From NCBI RefSeq assembly GCF_000620765.1, contig NZ_JIAK01000008.1:1-64000 (forward strand): a stretch of 64,000 nucleotides of DNA. Reading direction: 5' to 3'. This DNA comes from Desulfovermiculus halophilus DSM 18834 (GTDB taxonomy: Bacteria > Desulfobacterota > Desulfovibrionia > Desulfovibrionales > Desulfothermaceae). This document shows positions 8,439 through 17,564 of this stretch, in pieces. How positions within the stretch are numbered: position 1 is the first letter of the stretch; every line of letters begins with the position of its first letter. The position numbers and the translations under genes were made by a program. A model generated the notes under the pieces. It saw nothing but the letters and a program-made list of their open reading frames with translations. It was not told where the DNA came from and made no database searches.

Positions 8439-10076
8439 ATGAACGACAACTGGCGAATCTTTGTAGCCTTGGGTTTAACTATGCTGGTCCTGGTGGGGTG
8501 GAATCTGCTGTTTCCTCCTCAGCAAATCCAGGAACAGAGTCGAAATCAGACCCAAAGCAGCCCGCAACAGGCAGAGCAAAAGGCGGACTCCCGTTCTCCG
8601 ACCCCTGAGAAGCCGCAGCCGGAGGCGGATGGAGCTCTGAGCAGCGATGCGCAGGCTGTTTTTTCAGCCGGCGGATCAAAGACCCTGCAGGTGGACACTC
8701 CCCTGTATACTGCCGTGTTCAGCTCCCAGGGAGGGATCCTGAAGCATTTTTATTTAAAAAACTACAAAGAAACCATTGAGCCAGATTCTCCACCTATCGA
8801 CCTGGTGAGCAAAAAGACACTGGCCAAGGCCCCGATGGGCCTGTTGTGGAACCGGTCTCCAGTCTGGCAGAACGCAGAATGGTCCGTTCAGGGTCAGGAT
8901 GTACAACTGAGCGGAGGTGAATCAGCTCAGCTCGTCTTTCGGGGGGAGATCCACAACGGGCTGGAGATTGTCCGGACATTCACCTTCCAGGCAGACAGCT
9001 ATGCTGTGGACGAAGACCTGAAGGTACGCAACGCCGGGGATTCCTACGTAAGCGGCGTGTTAAGCCTGACCATGGCCAGCAGCGGGCTGGTGGCCAATGA
9101 AAGCAGATACAATACGACCAGCATCGCCCATTATGCCAACCAGCACTTAAATAAGGAAGATGACAAGGATGACCTGGGGCTGGGCATCGCTTCCGACAAC
9201 CCTGTCAATTGGGCCGGGGTGGACAGCAACTACTTCCTGCTCTCGGTGGTTCCCACCTCCCAGGACATGTTCTTCAAAGGCAAGCTGGAAGATTCGGTCT
9301 ACAGGGTGGCTTTGGAGCAGAATACTGGCATTGAGCCCGGACAGAGCGAGCAGATAGCCGCCAGCTACTACCTGGGACCCAAGGAGCAGAAGCATCTGGC
9401 CCAGGTGGGCAACAATCTGATCGGGGCCCTGCATTATGGATGGCTGAACATTATAGCCCGTCCGCTTGTACAAGTCCTTAAATTTTTCTATACCTATGTC
9501 GGCAACTACGGAGTTGCAATCATCCTCTTGACCTTTGTGATCAAGCTCATCTTTTGGCCCCTGTCGCACAAGAGCTACAAGTCGATGGAGAAGATGAAAA
9601 AAATCCAGCCCATGATGAAGGAGCTCAAGGAAAAATACAAAGATGACCGGCAAAAGATGAATCAGGAGCTGATGCAGCTGTACAAGACCTACAAGGTCAA
9701 TCCGGCCGGTGGGTGCCTGCCCATGCTCCTGCAGATACCGGTATTCATCGGTCTGTACGAGGCCCTGCTGGGAGCGGTTGAGCTGCGTCACGCCTCGTTC
9801 ATCTCCCATTTTCCGTTTACCGACATCGTTTGGCTGGCCGACCTGTCGTCCAAGGACCCGTTTTATATTACCCCGGTGGTTATGGGGTTGAGCATGTTCT
9901 TGCAGCAAAAGCTGTCTCCGACGGCGGGCGATCCCACTCAGGCCAAGATCATGATGATAATGCCCATCTTCTTGACTTTTATCTTTCTCAACTTTCCGGC
10001 CGGTCTGGTTGTGTATTTCTTGACCAACAACTTGTTGTCCATCTTCCAGCAGTGGAGGCTGATGCGCAAGGCATAA
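8439..10076 (+). CDS. yidC: membrane protein insertase YidC
   Basis: 545 residues, normal for Gram-negative YidC. An N-terminal membrane anchor (WRIFVALGLTMLVLVGWNLL) is followed by a Gln-rich linker, a periplasmic beta-sandwich domain (about 80-340), then the conserved 60KD_IMP core with five membrane segments (from ALHYGWLNIIARPL onward, including the NPAGGCLPMLLQIPVFIGLY block). It inserts membrane proteins with or without SecYEG. Within the rpmH-jag operon. Confidence 0.97.
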   Translation: MNDNWRIFVALGLTMLVLVGWNLLFPPQQIQEQSRNQTQSSPQQAEQKADSRSPTPEKPQPEADGALSSDAQAVFSAGGSKTLQVDTPLYTAVFSSQGGILKHFYLKNYKETIEPDSPPIDLVSKKTLAKAPMGLLWNRSPVWQNAEWSVQGQDVQLSGGESAQLVFRGEIHNGLEIVRTFTFQADSYAVDEDLKVRNAGDSYVSGVLSLTMASSGLVANESRYNTTSIAHYANQHLNKEDDKDDLGLGIASDNPVNWAGVDSNYFLLSVVPTSQDMFFKGKLEDSVYRVALEQNTGIEPGQSEQIAASYYLGPKEQKHLAQVGNNLIGALHYGWLNIIARPLVQVLKFFYTYVGNYGVAIILLTFVIKLIFWPLSHKSYKSMEKMKKIQPMMKELKEKYKDDRQKMNQELMQLYKTYKVNPAGGCLPMLLQIPVFIGLYEALLGAVELRHASFISHFPFTDIVWLADLSSKDPFYITPVVMGLSMFLQQKLSPTAGDPTQAKIMMIMPIFLTFIFLNFPAGLVVYFLTNNLLSIFQQWRLMRKA

Positions 10077-10117
10077 CTGACCGAGCGAACAGGCTGCAAG
10101 GAATGACAGGAGTGGAT

Positions 10118-10954
10118 ATGCAGGATATGAAGCGATTTGAAGCGAAAAGCGTGGAATCAGCCATTGAGCAGGCCTGTACGTATTTTAATACGACCAAGGA
10201 CGGCTTGGACATCGAAGTCATAGACAGCGGCTCAAGCGGAATTTTCGGTCTGGGAGGAAGAAACGCCGCCATTCAGGCCGCTGTTCAGAAGAAGGCCCAG
10301 GGAAATGACAAGACCTCCCAGGGCAGGGATAAGGAACCACAGGGCAGGGACAAGGGCCCCCGGGCCAACGACAAAAAGTCACCGGACAATGGTAAAGAAC
10401 CACAGGGTAACGACAAAGAGATCCGGGGCAATGAGCAGGAGCTTGCAGAGCTGGTCCAAAGCGTTGTGAGCAGGTTGCTGGCCCCGTTGATTGATGCCCC
10501 CACTCTGGATGTGCAGTTTGAGCAGGACCGGATCAATGTGACTATCCAAGATCAGGAATATTCCGGTCTGATTATCGGAAAGGAAGGGCAGACAATCAGC
10601 TCCCTGGAGTACATGGTCAACCGGATTGTGGCCAAGAGCTGGCCGGAGCGGGTCTATGTCCAGCTTGATGCCGGGGGATACCGCCAGCGTCAGGATGACC
10701 AGGTCCGGCAGAAGGCCTTGTATCTGGCCCAGAAAGTCAAGGAGTCCGGAAAGGCTCAGAGCACAAAACCCATGAGCTCCTACCATCGCAGGCTGGTTCA
10801 TGTCGCCCTGCAGGATGAGACCGATCTCATAACCCGTAGCAAGGGGGATGGGCCCATGAAACGGGTGCTCATTGCCCTGAAAAAACGGAAGGAGCAACAG
10901 GAGGCCACCCAGACGAACCAGGAAGGGTCAGGAGCTGAGAGCGACAAGCAGTAG
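10118..10954 (+). CDS. jag: Jag/KhpB-type RNA-binding protein with repetitive linker
   Basis: 278 residues from ATG 10118, chosen for the AGGAG at 10109-10113. Domains in order: Jag_N (about 1-55, MKRFEAKSVESAIEQA), a low-complexity linker (about 60-110) of repeated Gly/Asn/Arg-Asp-Lys units such as GRDKEPQGRDKGP, a KH domain with IGKEGQTISSLEYMVNRIV, and an R3H domain (SSYHRRLVHVALQDE). Jag partners YidC and binds RNA; the gene pair is conserved. The linker is encoded by near-repeats of about 30 bases and probably varies in length between strains. Confidence 0.93.
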   Translation: MQDMKRFEAKSVESAIEQACTYFNTTKDGLDIEVIDSGSSGIFGLGGRNAAIQAAVQKKAQGNDKTSQGRDKEPQGRDKGPRANDKKSPDNGKEPQGNDKEIRGNEQELAELVQSVVSRLLAPLIDAPTLDVQFEQDRINVTIQDQEYSGLIIGKEGQTISSLEYMVNRIVAKSWPERVYVQLDAGGYRQRQDDQVRQKALYLAQKVKESGKAQSTKPMSSYHRRLVHVALQDETDLITRSKGDGPMKRVLIALKKRKEQQEATQTNQEGSGAESDKQ

Positions 10955-11117
10955 GCCAATATACCCTTCATTGCAATGCGTATGTAAAAGCGGCCTTCGG
11001 CGGTCGACACCCCGCACACCCTGGCCTTTCCAGGCATACACAGGCTGACGAAACTCTTCCGGGTCCGGCCTTGGCTTCCATGGCCCGGGTTTGACCACGA
11101 CTTTAAACCTTTACCGG

Positions 11118-11150
11118 CACAAGCGGAAGTTGACCGCTTGTGCCTTTTTT
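11118..11150 (+). terminator. terminator hairpin between jag and mnmE
   Basis: Stem CACAAGCGG (11118-11126) with CCGCTTGTG (11134-11142), 7-base loop, then CCTTTTTT. It ends 13 bases before the mnmE ATG, and the alternative GTG start for mnmE at 11140 lies inside the stem, which argues against that start. Confidence 0.82.
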
Positions 11151-11163
11151 CTCCCACGCCACT

Positions 11164-12555
11164 ATGGACTCCACGGATACCATCGCAGCAGTTGCCACCC
11201 CTCTGGGCCGGGGCGGAATCGGGATAGTCCGCATCAGCGGTCCGAAGAGCCGGGAGATAGGCGAGACCCTTTTCGTCTCGGCCCGGCGGGATTTCGGTGG
11301 ATTCGCATCTCACGTCCTGCACCATGGGTGGATCGTGTCCTGCCAGGGGCAAAGGATCGATGAGGTCCTGACCAGCTTTATGCCGGCTCCGGCCTCCTAC
11401 ACCGGGGAGGATGTCCTGGAGATCAACAGCCACGGCGGTCCGGCCGTGGTGCAGACAATCCTGGAGCTGGTTCTGGAGCAGGGAGCGAGGCTGGCTGATC
11501 CAGGCGAGTTCACTCTCAGGGCCTTTCTCAACGGGAGAATGGATCTCAGTCAGGCCGAGGCAGTGGCCGAGATGGTCGAGGCCGACACCAGGATCGGACT
11601 GGATTTGGCCGGCGCAAAGCTGGGCGGGGGCCTGCGGGAAACTGTCCACTCCCTGCGCAGCCGTCTGCAGGGACTTTTGGCCCGGCTCATGGCGGAGCTG
11701 GATTTTCCGGAGGAGATGGCCGAGCATGCCGAGGAGATGGAAACAGCGGAATATGTGTGCGCTGAGCTGAATACGGTTCAAGAGCAGCTGCACTCTCTCC
11801 TGGAGGCAGCCTCCAGGTACAGGTGCTATCGGGAAGGGGCTTTGGTCGTTCTCTCCGGGCCGGTGAACGCCGGAAAATCCAGTCTGCTCAATGCCCTTCT
11901 GGGCCGGAAACGGGCCATCGTGACCTCAGTTCCCGGAACCACCCGGGACTATCTGGAGGAAGGCCTGAATCTGGATGGCCTGCCCATCCGTCTGGTGGAT
12001 ACCGCCGGCCTGCGCCAGACCGAGGACGAGGTGGAGAGGGCAGGGCTGGAGCAGGGCGCTGACCTCATGCAGCAGGCGGATCTGGTTTGTCTGGTCTTTG
12101 ACCGCTCCCGGGAGCTGGATGCTGACCTCCGGGAGGCGGCCGGGAGGCTGGGAACGGCCAGGGTCCTGGCTGTGGGCAACAAGCAGGACCTGATCTTTGA
12201 TGAATGGGATTCGGAGCGCTGGTTCAGGGACCGGGGCTTTTCCTGTGTGGCTGTTTCCGCGCTCACCGGAGACGGGGTTGATGCCCTGGCTCGGGCCATC
12301 CGGGAGAAGATCGTGGGGCTGAGTCCGGAACCGGCCGGGGATGAGCTGGTGCCCAATATGCGGCAAAAGACATTGCTGGAGAAAGCCCGGCAGGCCCTGG
12401 GTGAGGCCGGGCAGGCCATTGAGTCGGGGATGCCCCCGGATGTTGTCCTGGTTCCCCTGCAGACCGGCGTGGACCGGTTGGGAGAGATTACCGGGGAGAT
12501 CTCCAGCGAAGATGTCCTGGACCAGATCTTTTCCCGTTTCTGCATCGGCAAATGA
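11164..12555 (+). CDS. mnmE: tRNA modification GTPase MnmE
   Basis: 463 residues. The N-terminal tetrahydrofolate-binding domain starts DTIAAVATPLGRGGIGIVRISG. The inserted G domain shows GPVNAGKSSLLNALL (P loop), DTAGLRQ (G3) and GNKQD (G4), and the protein ends in the diagnostic FCIGK. With MnmG it makes the 5-carboxymethylaminomethyl group on wobble uridine 34. ATG 11164 is chosen because family similarity begins there; no strong ribosome site is visible and a terminator lies 13 bases upstream. Confidence 0.96.
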   Translation: MDSTDTIAAVATPLGRGGIGIVRISGPKSREIGETLFVSARRDFGGFASHVLHHGWIVSCQGQRIDEVLTSFMPAPASYTGEDVLEINSHGGPAVVQTILELVLEQGARLADPGEFTLRAFLNGRMDLSQAEAVAEMVEADTRIGLDLAGAKLGGGLRETVHSLRSRLQGLLARLMAELDFPEEMAEHAEEMETAEYVCAELNTVQEQLHSLLEAASRYRCYREGALVVLSGPVNAGKSSLLNALLGRKRAIVTSVPGTTRDYLEEGLNLDGLPIRLVDTAGLRQTEDEVERAGLEQGADLMQQADLVCLVFDRSRELDADLREAAGRLGTARVLAVGNKQDLIFDEWDSERWFRDRGFSCVAVSALTGDGVDALARAIREKIVGLSPEPAGDELVPNMRQKTLLEKARQALGEAGQAIESGMPPDVVLVPLQTGVDRLGEITGEISSEDVLDQIFSRFCIGK

Positions 12556-12603
12556 TATATGCTTGGTCGGCGAACACTCCAGCGAAAATCCGTTTCTTTT
12601 TAG

Positions 12604-14781
12604 TCAGTTAGGCTTGCGGTCAGTCTGCGCAACAGCCTGGCCCCCTGTTTCCATGAGCTCAAAATCGATTTGCAGCCGCTTGAGGCTGACATTGACCAGC
12701 CGGACCCGGACCTTTTGGCCCAGGGTGAAGGTCCGGCCTGTGTGCTGGCCGACGAGCTTGTGCTCCTTGGGCACATACAGGTAATAGTCGTCGGTGACTG
12801 TGGACAGCCGAACCAGGCCCTCGGCCATGACCTCAGTCAGCTCCACCCAGAATCCGAACTCGCTCACTCCGTTGATCAGTCCGGAATACTCCTCCCCGAT
12901 CCTGTCCTGCAGAAAGCAGATGGTCATCCGCTTCAGTATTTCCCGTTCAGCGTCCATCGCGGTTCGTTCAGTGCGGCTGATGTGCAGGCTGAGCTTGCGC
13001 AGGCCCTTGCGTCCATGTCCCGGGGGCGCATCCGGGTCCAGGGCGGAGCGCAGGCAGCGGTGGACGATGAGATCGGCATAGCGCCGGATCGGAGAAGTGA
13101 AATGGGTGTAGCAGCTGGAGCCCAGCCCGAAATGCCCCATGTTGTCCGGGCTGTAGGAAGCCTGCATCATGGTCCGGAGCATGAGTCGATTGACCAGAAA
13201 CTCCAGGTCGCTGCCCTCGGCCGCGGTGAGCAGGGCCTGCAGGCTCTTGATGTCCGTGTCCGTGGGGAGATGCTCAGCGAGGTCGGTGGAACGTAGGAGT
13301 TTGAAGAGGTTGAGCAGCTTGTCCGGATCCGGGTCCGGATGGATGCGAAACACTGACGGCCGGCCCTGCTCCTGCAGGTATTCAGCCACTGCCTCATTGG
13401 CCGTTATCATGAACTCTTCGATGATCTGGTGGCCGAAGTGTCTGGCCCTGGGCCGAATGTCCCTGGTTTCCCCCTGCAGGGTGAATAAAAGCTCCGGTTC
13501 GGGGAGATCGAAATCCAAAGACCCGCGTTCCCGGCGGCGGTCATGGAGCTGTCGGGCCAGGGCATGGGCCTTCTCGAGCATGGGCAGAACGTCTTGCATC
13601 TCTTCTCTGGACCGGGGATCCTCGTCCAGCACGGCCGCTTTGACCTGGCTGTAGGTAAGTCTGGACTGGCTGCGGATCACGGCCGGATAGTACTCGGCCC
13701 GCAGACGTTTTCCCTTCAGGGACATGGTCATGTCCACGACCATAGCCAGTCTGGGAACCTGGGGGTTCAAGCTGCACAGGCCGTTGGACAGGGCAGGGGG
13801 GAACATGGGTTCCACGGACTGGGGGAAGTAACAGGAGTTTCCCCGGGTCCGGGCCTCCCGGTCCAGCGGAGATCCGATGGGGACATAGTGGCTGACATCG
13901 GCAATGGCCACCAGAAGCTGGTACCCCTGGTCGGTTCTTTGCACACAGATTGCATCGTCGAAGTCTTTGGCCTCTGCCCCGTCTATGGTCACAAAAGGAC
14001 GTCCGGTGAGGTCCTTTCGTCCGGCCCTGTCCTCGGCCGTCGGGTCGCGAGGCAGGCTTTGGGCCTGTTCAAGGGCCTCGGGAGGAAACTCGGACGGGAT
14101 GTGATGATTGAGCTTGACCACAGTCTCCTGGACCGTGATCTCGGTTTCCGCTCCCAGGAGCCTGGTGGCCTGGCCCTGCCACAGATCGCTGTCCAGGCGT
14201 TCTTCAGGGGTGAGGACAACCACCTCGCCCGGCTTAGGCCGGGTGGGCAAGGAGGAGACCTGGACCAGAAAGTTGATGTGCAGATTCGGATCCATGGGCT
14301 GGGCCCAGAAGAGGTCGGATTTCATCTTTTTGTGCACCACGGCCGGGACGTCCTTCATGCGGCGTTCCAGGATGCGCACAATGCGGCCTTCCGGATTTTT
14401 CCCCTTCCGCTGGGGCATAAGGGCCACGACCACCCGGTCCCCGGGCCAGGCATCCCCCAGATTGGCCGGAGCGACAAAGATGTCCTTCCGCCGCTGGTCG
14501 TCGGTGAGGACAAAGCCTGCCCCGGAGGAGATCATTTCCAGCCTGCCCCGAACCAGGGACATGCGCTCCGGGAGGCCGAAGGCCTTGCCCCCGCTCAGGC
14601 TGATCAGCTTGCCCTCGGCGGTCAGGGAATTCAAAATGGAGTGAATGCGTTCCCGGTCCTCGCTTCCGGGCCGCAGCTCCTTGAACATATCCTTGAGCCG
14701 AACCGGGGATTGGTGGTTCCTGACTATTTCCAGGATCTTTCCGGCGGTTATGTGCTGCTTTTTTTTCCGTTTTCGTGCCAT
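12604..14781 (-). CDS. rnr: ribonuclease R
   Basis: 725 residues. N-terminal winged-helix region (KILEIVRNHQSPVRLKDM), cold-shock RNA-binding domains (about 75-230), RNB catalytic domain with TIDGAEAKDFDDAICVQ (catalytic Asp residues) and HFTSPIRRYADLIVHR, then a C-terminal S1 domain ending RLQIDFELMETGG. A 3'-5' exoribonuclease for structured RNA. Convergent with mnmE, with about 48 bases between the stops. A miniature element (copy B) starts 37 bases upstream of the ATG, so its promoter must be inside or beyond that element. Confidence 0.95.
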   Translation of the reverse strand: MARKRKKKQHITAGKILEIVRNHQSPVRLKDMFKELRPGSEDRERIHSILNSLTAEGKLISLSGGKAFGLPERMSLVRGRLEMISSGAGFVLTDDQRRKDIFVAPANLGDAWPGDRVVVALMPQRKGKNPEGRIVRILERRMKDVPAVVHKKMKSDLFWAQPMDPNLHINFLVQVSSLPTRPKPGEVVVLTPEERLDSDLWQGQATRLLGAETEITVQETVVKLNHHIPSEFPPEALEQAQSLPRDPTAEDRAGRKDLTGRPFVTIDGAEAKDFDDAICVQRTDQGYQLLVAIADVSHYVPIGSPLDREARTRGNSCYFPQSVEPMFPPALSNGLCSLNPQVPRLAMVVDMTMSLKGKRLRAEYYPAVIRSQSRLTYSQVKAAVLDEDPRSREEMQDVLPMLEKAHALARQLHDRRRERGSLDFDLPEPELLFTLQGETRDIRPRARHFGHQIIEEFMITANEAVAEYLQEQGRPSVFRIHPDPDPDKLLNLFKLLRSTDLAEHLPTDTDIKSLQALLTAAEGSDLEFLVNRLMLRTMMQASYSPDNMGHFGLGSSCYTHFTSPIRRYADLIVHRCLRSALDPDAPPGHGRKGLRKLSLHISRTERTAMDAEREILKRMTICFLQDRIGEEYSGLINGVSEFGFWVELTEVMAEGLVRLSTVTDDYYLYVPKEHKLVGQHTGRTFTLGQKVRVRLVNVSLKRLQIDFELMETGGQAVAQTDRKPN

Positions 14782-14817
14782 GACGCTTTGTGCTATCCTT
14801 TAGGCCTTCATTTTTTC

Positions 14818-15234
14818 GGGTCTTCGACGTAGCCTGTGGATTGTAGGGTTTGCCATCTCTTCTGGGTGCCCACTTTTGGCCCGGTATTTTCTAAGCCCCG
14901 CCAAAGGGGGATCCTGCCCCCTCCAGGCACTCACATGATGGCCATTGCCTTCAGATGGACTGAGCATATCATGCATGTGAGTGCCTGGTTTCCCCCTTTT
15001 GGCGGGACCAAGAAAATGTGCGGGCCTGCCGCTTACGGCACACAGAAGGGACGGCAAACTCTTATGTAGATGCGCCTGCAAAAAATATGTTTTTGCAGGC
15101 AGTGTTAAGTTTTAAGTTGAAAGTTTTAAGTGAAATCAAGTAGTTGTAAATTTTAATTTGTGCGTTTAACCCCAGTCTTCGACTTTTTGCAGTTGAGTCT
15201 ATGTATGCAATTTCACTTTCTGTGTCCAAGAGCC
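14818..15234 (-). mobile_element. miniature element, copy B (417 bp) with nested insertion
   Basis: Ends GGGTCTTCGAC and (inverted) GGCTCTTGGACAC. Perfect 8-bp duplication ATTTTTTC at 14810-14817 and 15235-15242. The core matches copy A closely up to about 15068, then about 135 bases of unrelated AT-rich sequence interrupt the right end before the expected terminal sequence resumes at about 15205. The insert is bounded by similar direct repeats (TATGTAGATGC and CTATGTATGC). It contains a perfect hairpin (GCCTGCAAAAA with its inverse) and two imperfect copies of AAGTTTTAAGTGAAA-like sequence. Confidence 0.87.
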
Positions 15235-15319
15235 ATTTTTTCTGTCTGCATAGCGACCACTGTGATCCAAACGAAAGGCAATCCTAAACCCGAGTTTGCT
15301 GTTTCACAAGGATAAATGC

Positions 15320-15690
15320 ATGAGCGTTACCAAATTTGCCATTCCGGAGATTATTTTCGGGCAGGACTGTCTGGCCTATGTCGGTCCATGTGCCAGACGC
15401 AACGGAGGAAAGCGCGTTCTTCTGGTCAGCGATCAGGGCATAGAAGAAGCCGGATGGGTGGAAAAGGTAATCGACGCTTTGGACCAGGAAGGTCTGAGCT
15501 GGGTGTACTACAATACAGTGGATTCCAATCCCCGGGATTTTCAGATCCGGAGGGGAGCCAGGTTCTACGAGCGGCAGCGGGCGGATGTGATCGTGGCCCT
15601 GGGCGGAGGAAGCCCAATGGACACGGCCAAGGGTATCGCTCTGATTGCCAGTAACGGCGGAGCAATAAGTGATTATGAAGGGGCCAACCG
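15320..15690 (+). pseudogene. iron-containing alcohol dehydrogenase, N-terminal remnant
   Basis: ATG 15320 opens a typical Fe-ADH N-terminus: VTKFAIPEIIFGQ, LLVSDQGIEEAGW, DSNPRD, and the NAD-binding loop ALGGGSPMDTAKGIAL. Similarity ends at ISDYEGAN (about 15688). The family should continue for another 260 residues with the metal-binding His region, but the sequence passes directly into the C-terminus of an NtrC-type regulator in another frame, and the ADH frame stops at 15715. The simplest reading is one deletion that removed the 3' end of this gene and the 5' end of the next. A complete paralogue lies 600 bases downstream. Confidence 0.85.
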
Positions 15691-15974
15691 TTCATTGGCC
15701 GGGGAATGTGCGTGAACTGCGCAACGTCTTGGAACGCAGCCTGATCTTGGCCGAAGGGAACTGTATTACTGAACACGATCTGCCGGCCGAGATATCGGCC
15801 CTGGCTGTGGAGAAGGCTCAGCCCTGGAAAGAAGCCGGTCTTTCCCTGCGGGAGGTGGAGAGGCGGCATATCAGGAAAGTCCTGCATCTATGCAATGGAC
15901 ATCGGAGTCGAGCGGCTGTTCTGCTGGGCATCACCCGCAAAACCCTGTACAGAAAGCTGCAGGAACTGGAATGA
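15691..15974 (+). pseudogene. sigma-54-dependent NtrC-family regulator, C-terminal remnant
   Basis: About 94 codons: HWPGNVRELRNVLERSLILA is the end of the AAA+ domain (the WPGNVREL motif), followed by a Fis-type helix-turn-helix (LREVERRHIRKVLHLC, then AAVLLGITRKTLYRKLQEL). The receiver domain and the ATPase core with the GAFTGA loop are missing. It lies directly upstream of a sigma-54 promoter and two inverted-repeat sites, so it was probably the activator of the alcohol dehydrogenase gene. A short start (ATG 15669) could in principle express the DNA-binding domain alone. Confidence 0.85.
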
Positions 15975-16015
15975 GTCATTATGACTCAACTGCGAGTGCT
16001 CAGGGTCAAAATGAC
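15972..16015 (+). promoter_or_regulatory. paired inverted-repeat activator sites (GTCA-N3-TGAC)
   Basis: TGAGTCATTATGACTCA (15972-15988) is a 17-bp palindrome containing GTCATTATGAC. A second site, GTCAAAATGAC (16005-16015), lies 30 bp away centre to centre, close to three helical turns. They are about 140-190 bp upstream of the sigma-54 promoter at 16158, the usual place for an enhancer-binding protein to act by looping. The first site overlaps the stop codon of the regulator remnant. Confidence 0.72.
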
Positions 16016-16157
16016 TCCTCTTGTAACCTTCCGGAATATCAATCTAATCTAAATGTCTCCCCCTGGCTGTCCTCTTGGCGGGGAGTTCTGCCCCTTTCAT
16101 CTTATCCGTTTCAAAAGATATTCCTCTATCTCTCCTGACTTGTTATATAAATGATCT

Positions 16158-16173
16158 TGGCCTTCTTTTTGCA
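16158..16173 (+). promoter_or_regulatory. sigma-54 promoter of the alcohol dehydrogenase gene
   Basis: TGGCCTTCTTTTTGCA fits the -24/-12 consensus TGGC-N7-TTGCA exactly. It lies about 128 bases ahead of the alcohol dehydrogenase start codon. No equivalent element was seen ahead of the truncated paralogue. Confidence 0.85.
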
Positions 16174-16300
16174 AAGTTTGTTGATATACGAGGTTGCCTT
16201 GGAGGGATCAGTCTGGAATTCCAGTCTGATCCAGGCAAGGTCCGCTCAAACGAGGCAAAAAAGATTCGGCTTCTACAACCTTTTTTTCAGGAGGGATGTT

Positions 16301-17464
16301 ATGGCAGTACGCGAACAAGTCAACGGTTTTTTTATCCCCAGCGTGACTCTGATCGGAATCGGGGCGCATAAGGAAGTGCCGGATCGGATGAAGGCATTGG
16401 GCGGGAGCAAGATCTGTCTGGTGACGGACAAGGGCATTACAGAGGCCGGAATCACCAAGCAGATGACGGATCTTATAGAGAAAAGCGGCCTGCAGGTGGC
16501 GGTTTTCGATGAAACCGTGCCCAATCCTACTGACAATAATGTCCATGCCGGCGTGGAGTTCTACAAGAAGAATAACTGCGATTCGTTGATAACCCTGGGG
16601 GGCGGCAGCTCTCACGACTGCGGCAAGGGCGTTGGGCTGGTCATCAGCAACGGGGGCAAGATCCATGACTTTGAAGGCATCGACAAGTCCACCAAGCCCA
16701 TGCCTCCCTATCTGGCCATCAATACCACGGCCGGAACAGCCAGTGAGATGACCAGGTTCTGCATCATTACCGACACCTCCCGGAAAGTGAAGATGGCCAT
16801 TGTGGACTGGCGGGTGACTCCGAATATGGCCATTGATGATCCGCTGCTGATGATGGGCATGCCTCCTGGGTTGACCGCGGCCACCGGGATGGATGCCCTG
16901 ACCCATGCCGTGGAGGCCTATGTCTCCTTGGCCGCAACTCCAATGACCGATGCGTGCGCATTAAAGGCCATTGAGATCATCGGCCAGTCCCTGCGGCCGG
17001 CGGTGGCCAACGGCCAGGATGTTCAGGCCAGGGAAGATATGTGCTATGCCCAGTACCTGGCCGGGATGGCGTTCAACAACGCGAGTCTGGGGCACGTGCA
17101 CGCCATGGCCCATCAGCTCGGCGGATTCTACGATCTGCCCCACGGGGTGTGCAATGCCATTCTTCTGCCCCATGTGGAACGGTTTAACCTGATCGCCAAG
17201 ATGGACCGGTTTGTGGATATTGCCAAGGCCCTGGGCGAACAGGTGGACGGTCTTTCCAAGCGGGATGCGGCGGATAGGGCTTTAAGCGCAATCGAAAGGC
17301 TTTCCACTGATATCGGCATTCCCAGAGGCTTGGCTGATCTGGGGGTCAAGGAGGAGGATATAGCGACCATGACCGCCAATGCTCAGAAGGATGCCTGTGG
17401 GTTCACCAATCCCAGGTGCCCGACGGACGAGGATGTGATGGCCATCTATAAGGCCGCTTTGTAG
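16301..17464 (+). CDS. iron-containing alcohol dehydrogenase
   Basis: 387 residues from ATG 16301, with an AGGAGG site at 16289-16294. Family III Fe-ADH: the nucleotide-binding GGGSSHDCGKGVGLV, then the metal-site regions TTAGTASEMTRFCIITD, GMDALTHAVEAY, GHVHAMAHQLGG and DLPHGVCNAILLPHV with the conserved His and Asp ligands. It probably interconverts ethanol and acetaldehyde with NAD(H), feeding the AOR downstream. In desulfovibrios such ADHs are abundant and sigma-54 controlled, matching the promoter seen here. A terminator follows at 17565. Confidence 0.92.
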   Translation: MAVREQVNGFFIPSVTLIGIGAHKEVPDRMKALGGSKICLVTDKGITEAGITKQMTDLIEKSGLQVAVFDETVPNPTDNNVHAGVEFYKKNNCDSLITLGGGSSHDCGKGVGLVISNGGKIHDFEGIDKSTKPMPPYLAINTTAGTASEMTRFCIITDTSRKVKMAIVDWRVTPNMAIDDPLLMMGMPPGLTAATGMDALTHAVEAYVSLAATPMTDACALKAIEIIGQSLRPAVANGQDVQAREDMCYAQYLAGMAFNNASLGHVHAMAHQLGGFYDLPHGVCNAILLPHVERFNLIAKMDRFVDIAKALGEQVDGLSKRDAADRALSAIERLSTDIGIPRGLADLGVKEEDIATMTANAQKDACGFTNPRCPTDEDVMAIYKAAL

Positions 17465-17564
17465 AATACGACTACAGAAATCCGAACTGCAGCGGCAGCC
17501 CGGCTGAGGTTTTTGGTTCTTCATCCGGGTGCCCTGTGGAGTCTGGGGCGGAAAGGAGCAGGAA

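Noticed and set aside
13543-14832. 429-codon plus-strand frame over rnr
   Set aside because: Shadow of RNase R; no family features and no ribosome site.
16060-16120. other TGGC/GC pairs as sigma-54 promoters
   Set aside because: GG-GC spacing is 11 bases instead of 10; only 16158-16173 fits.
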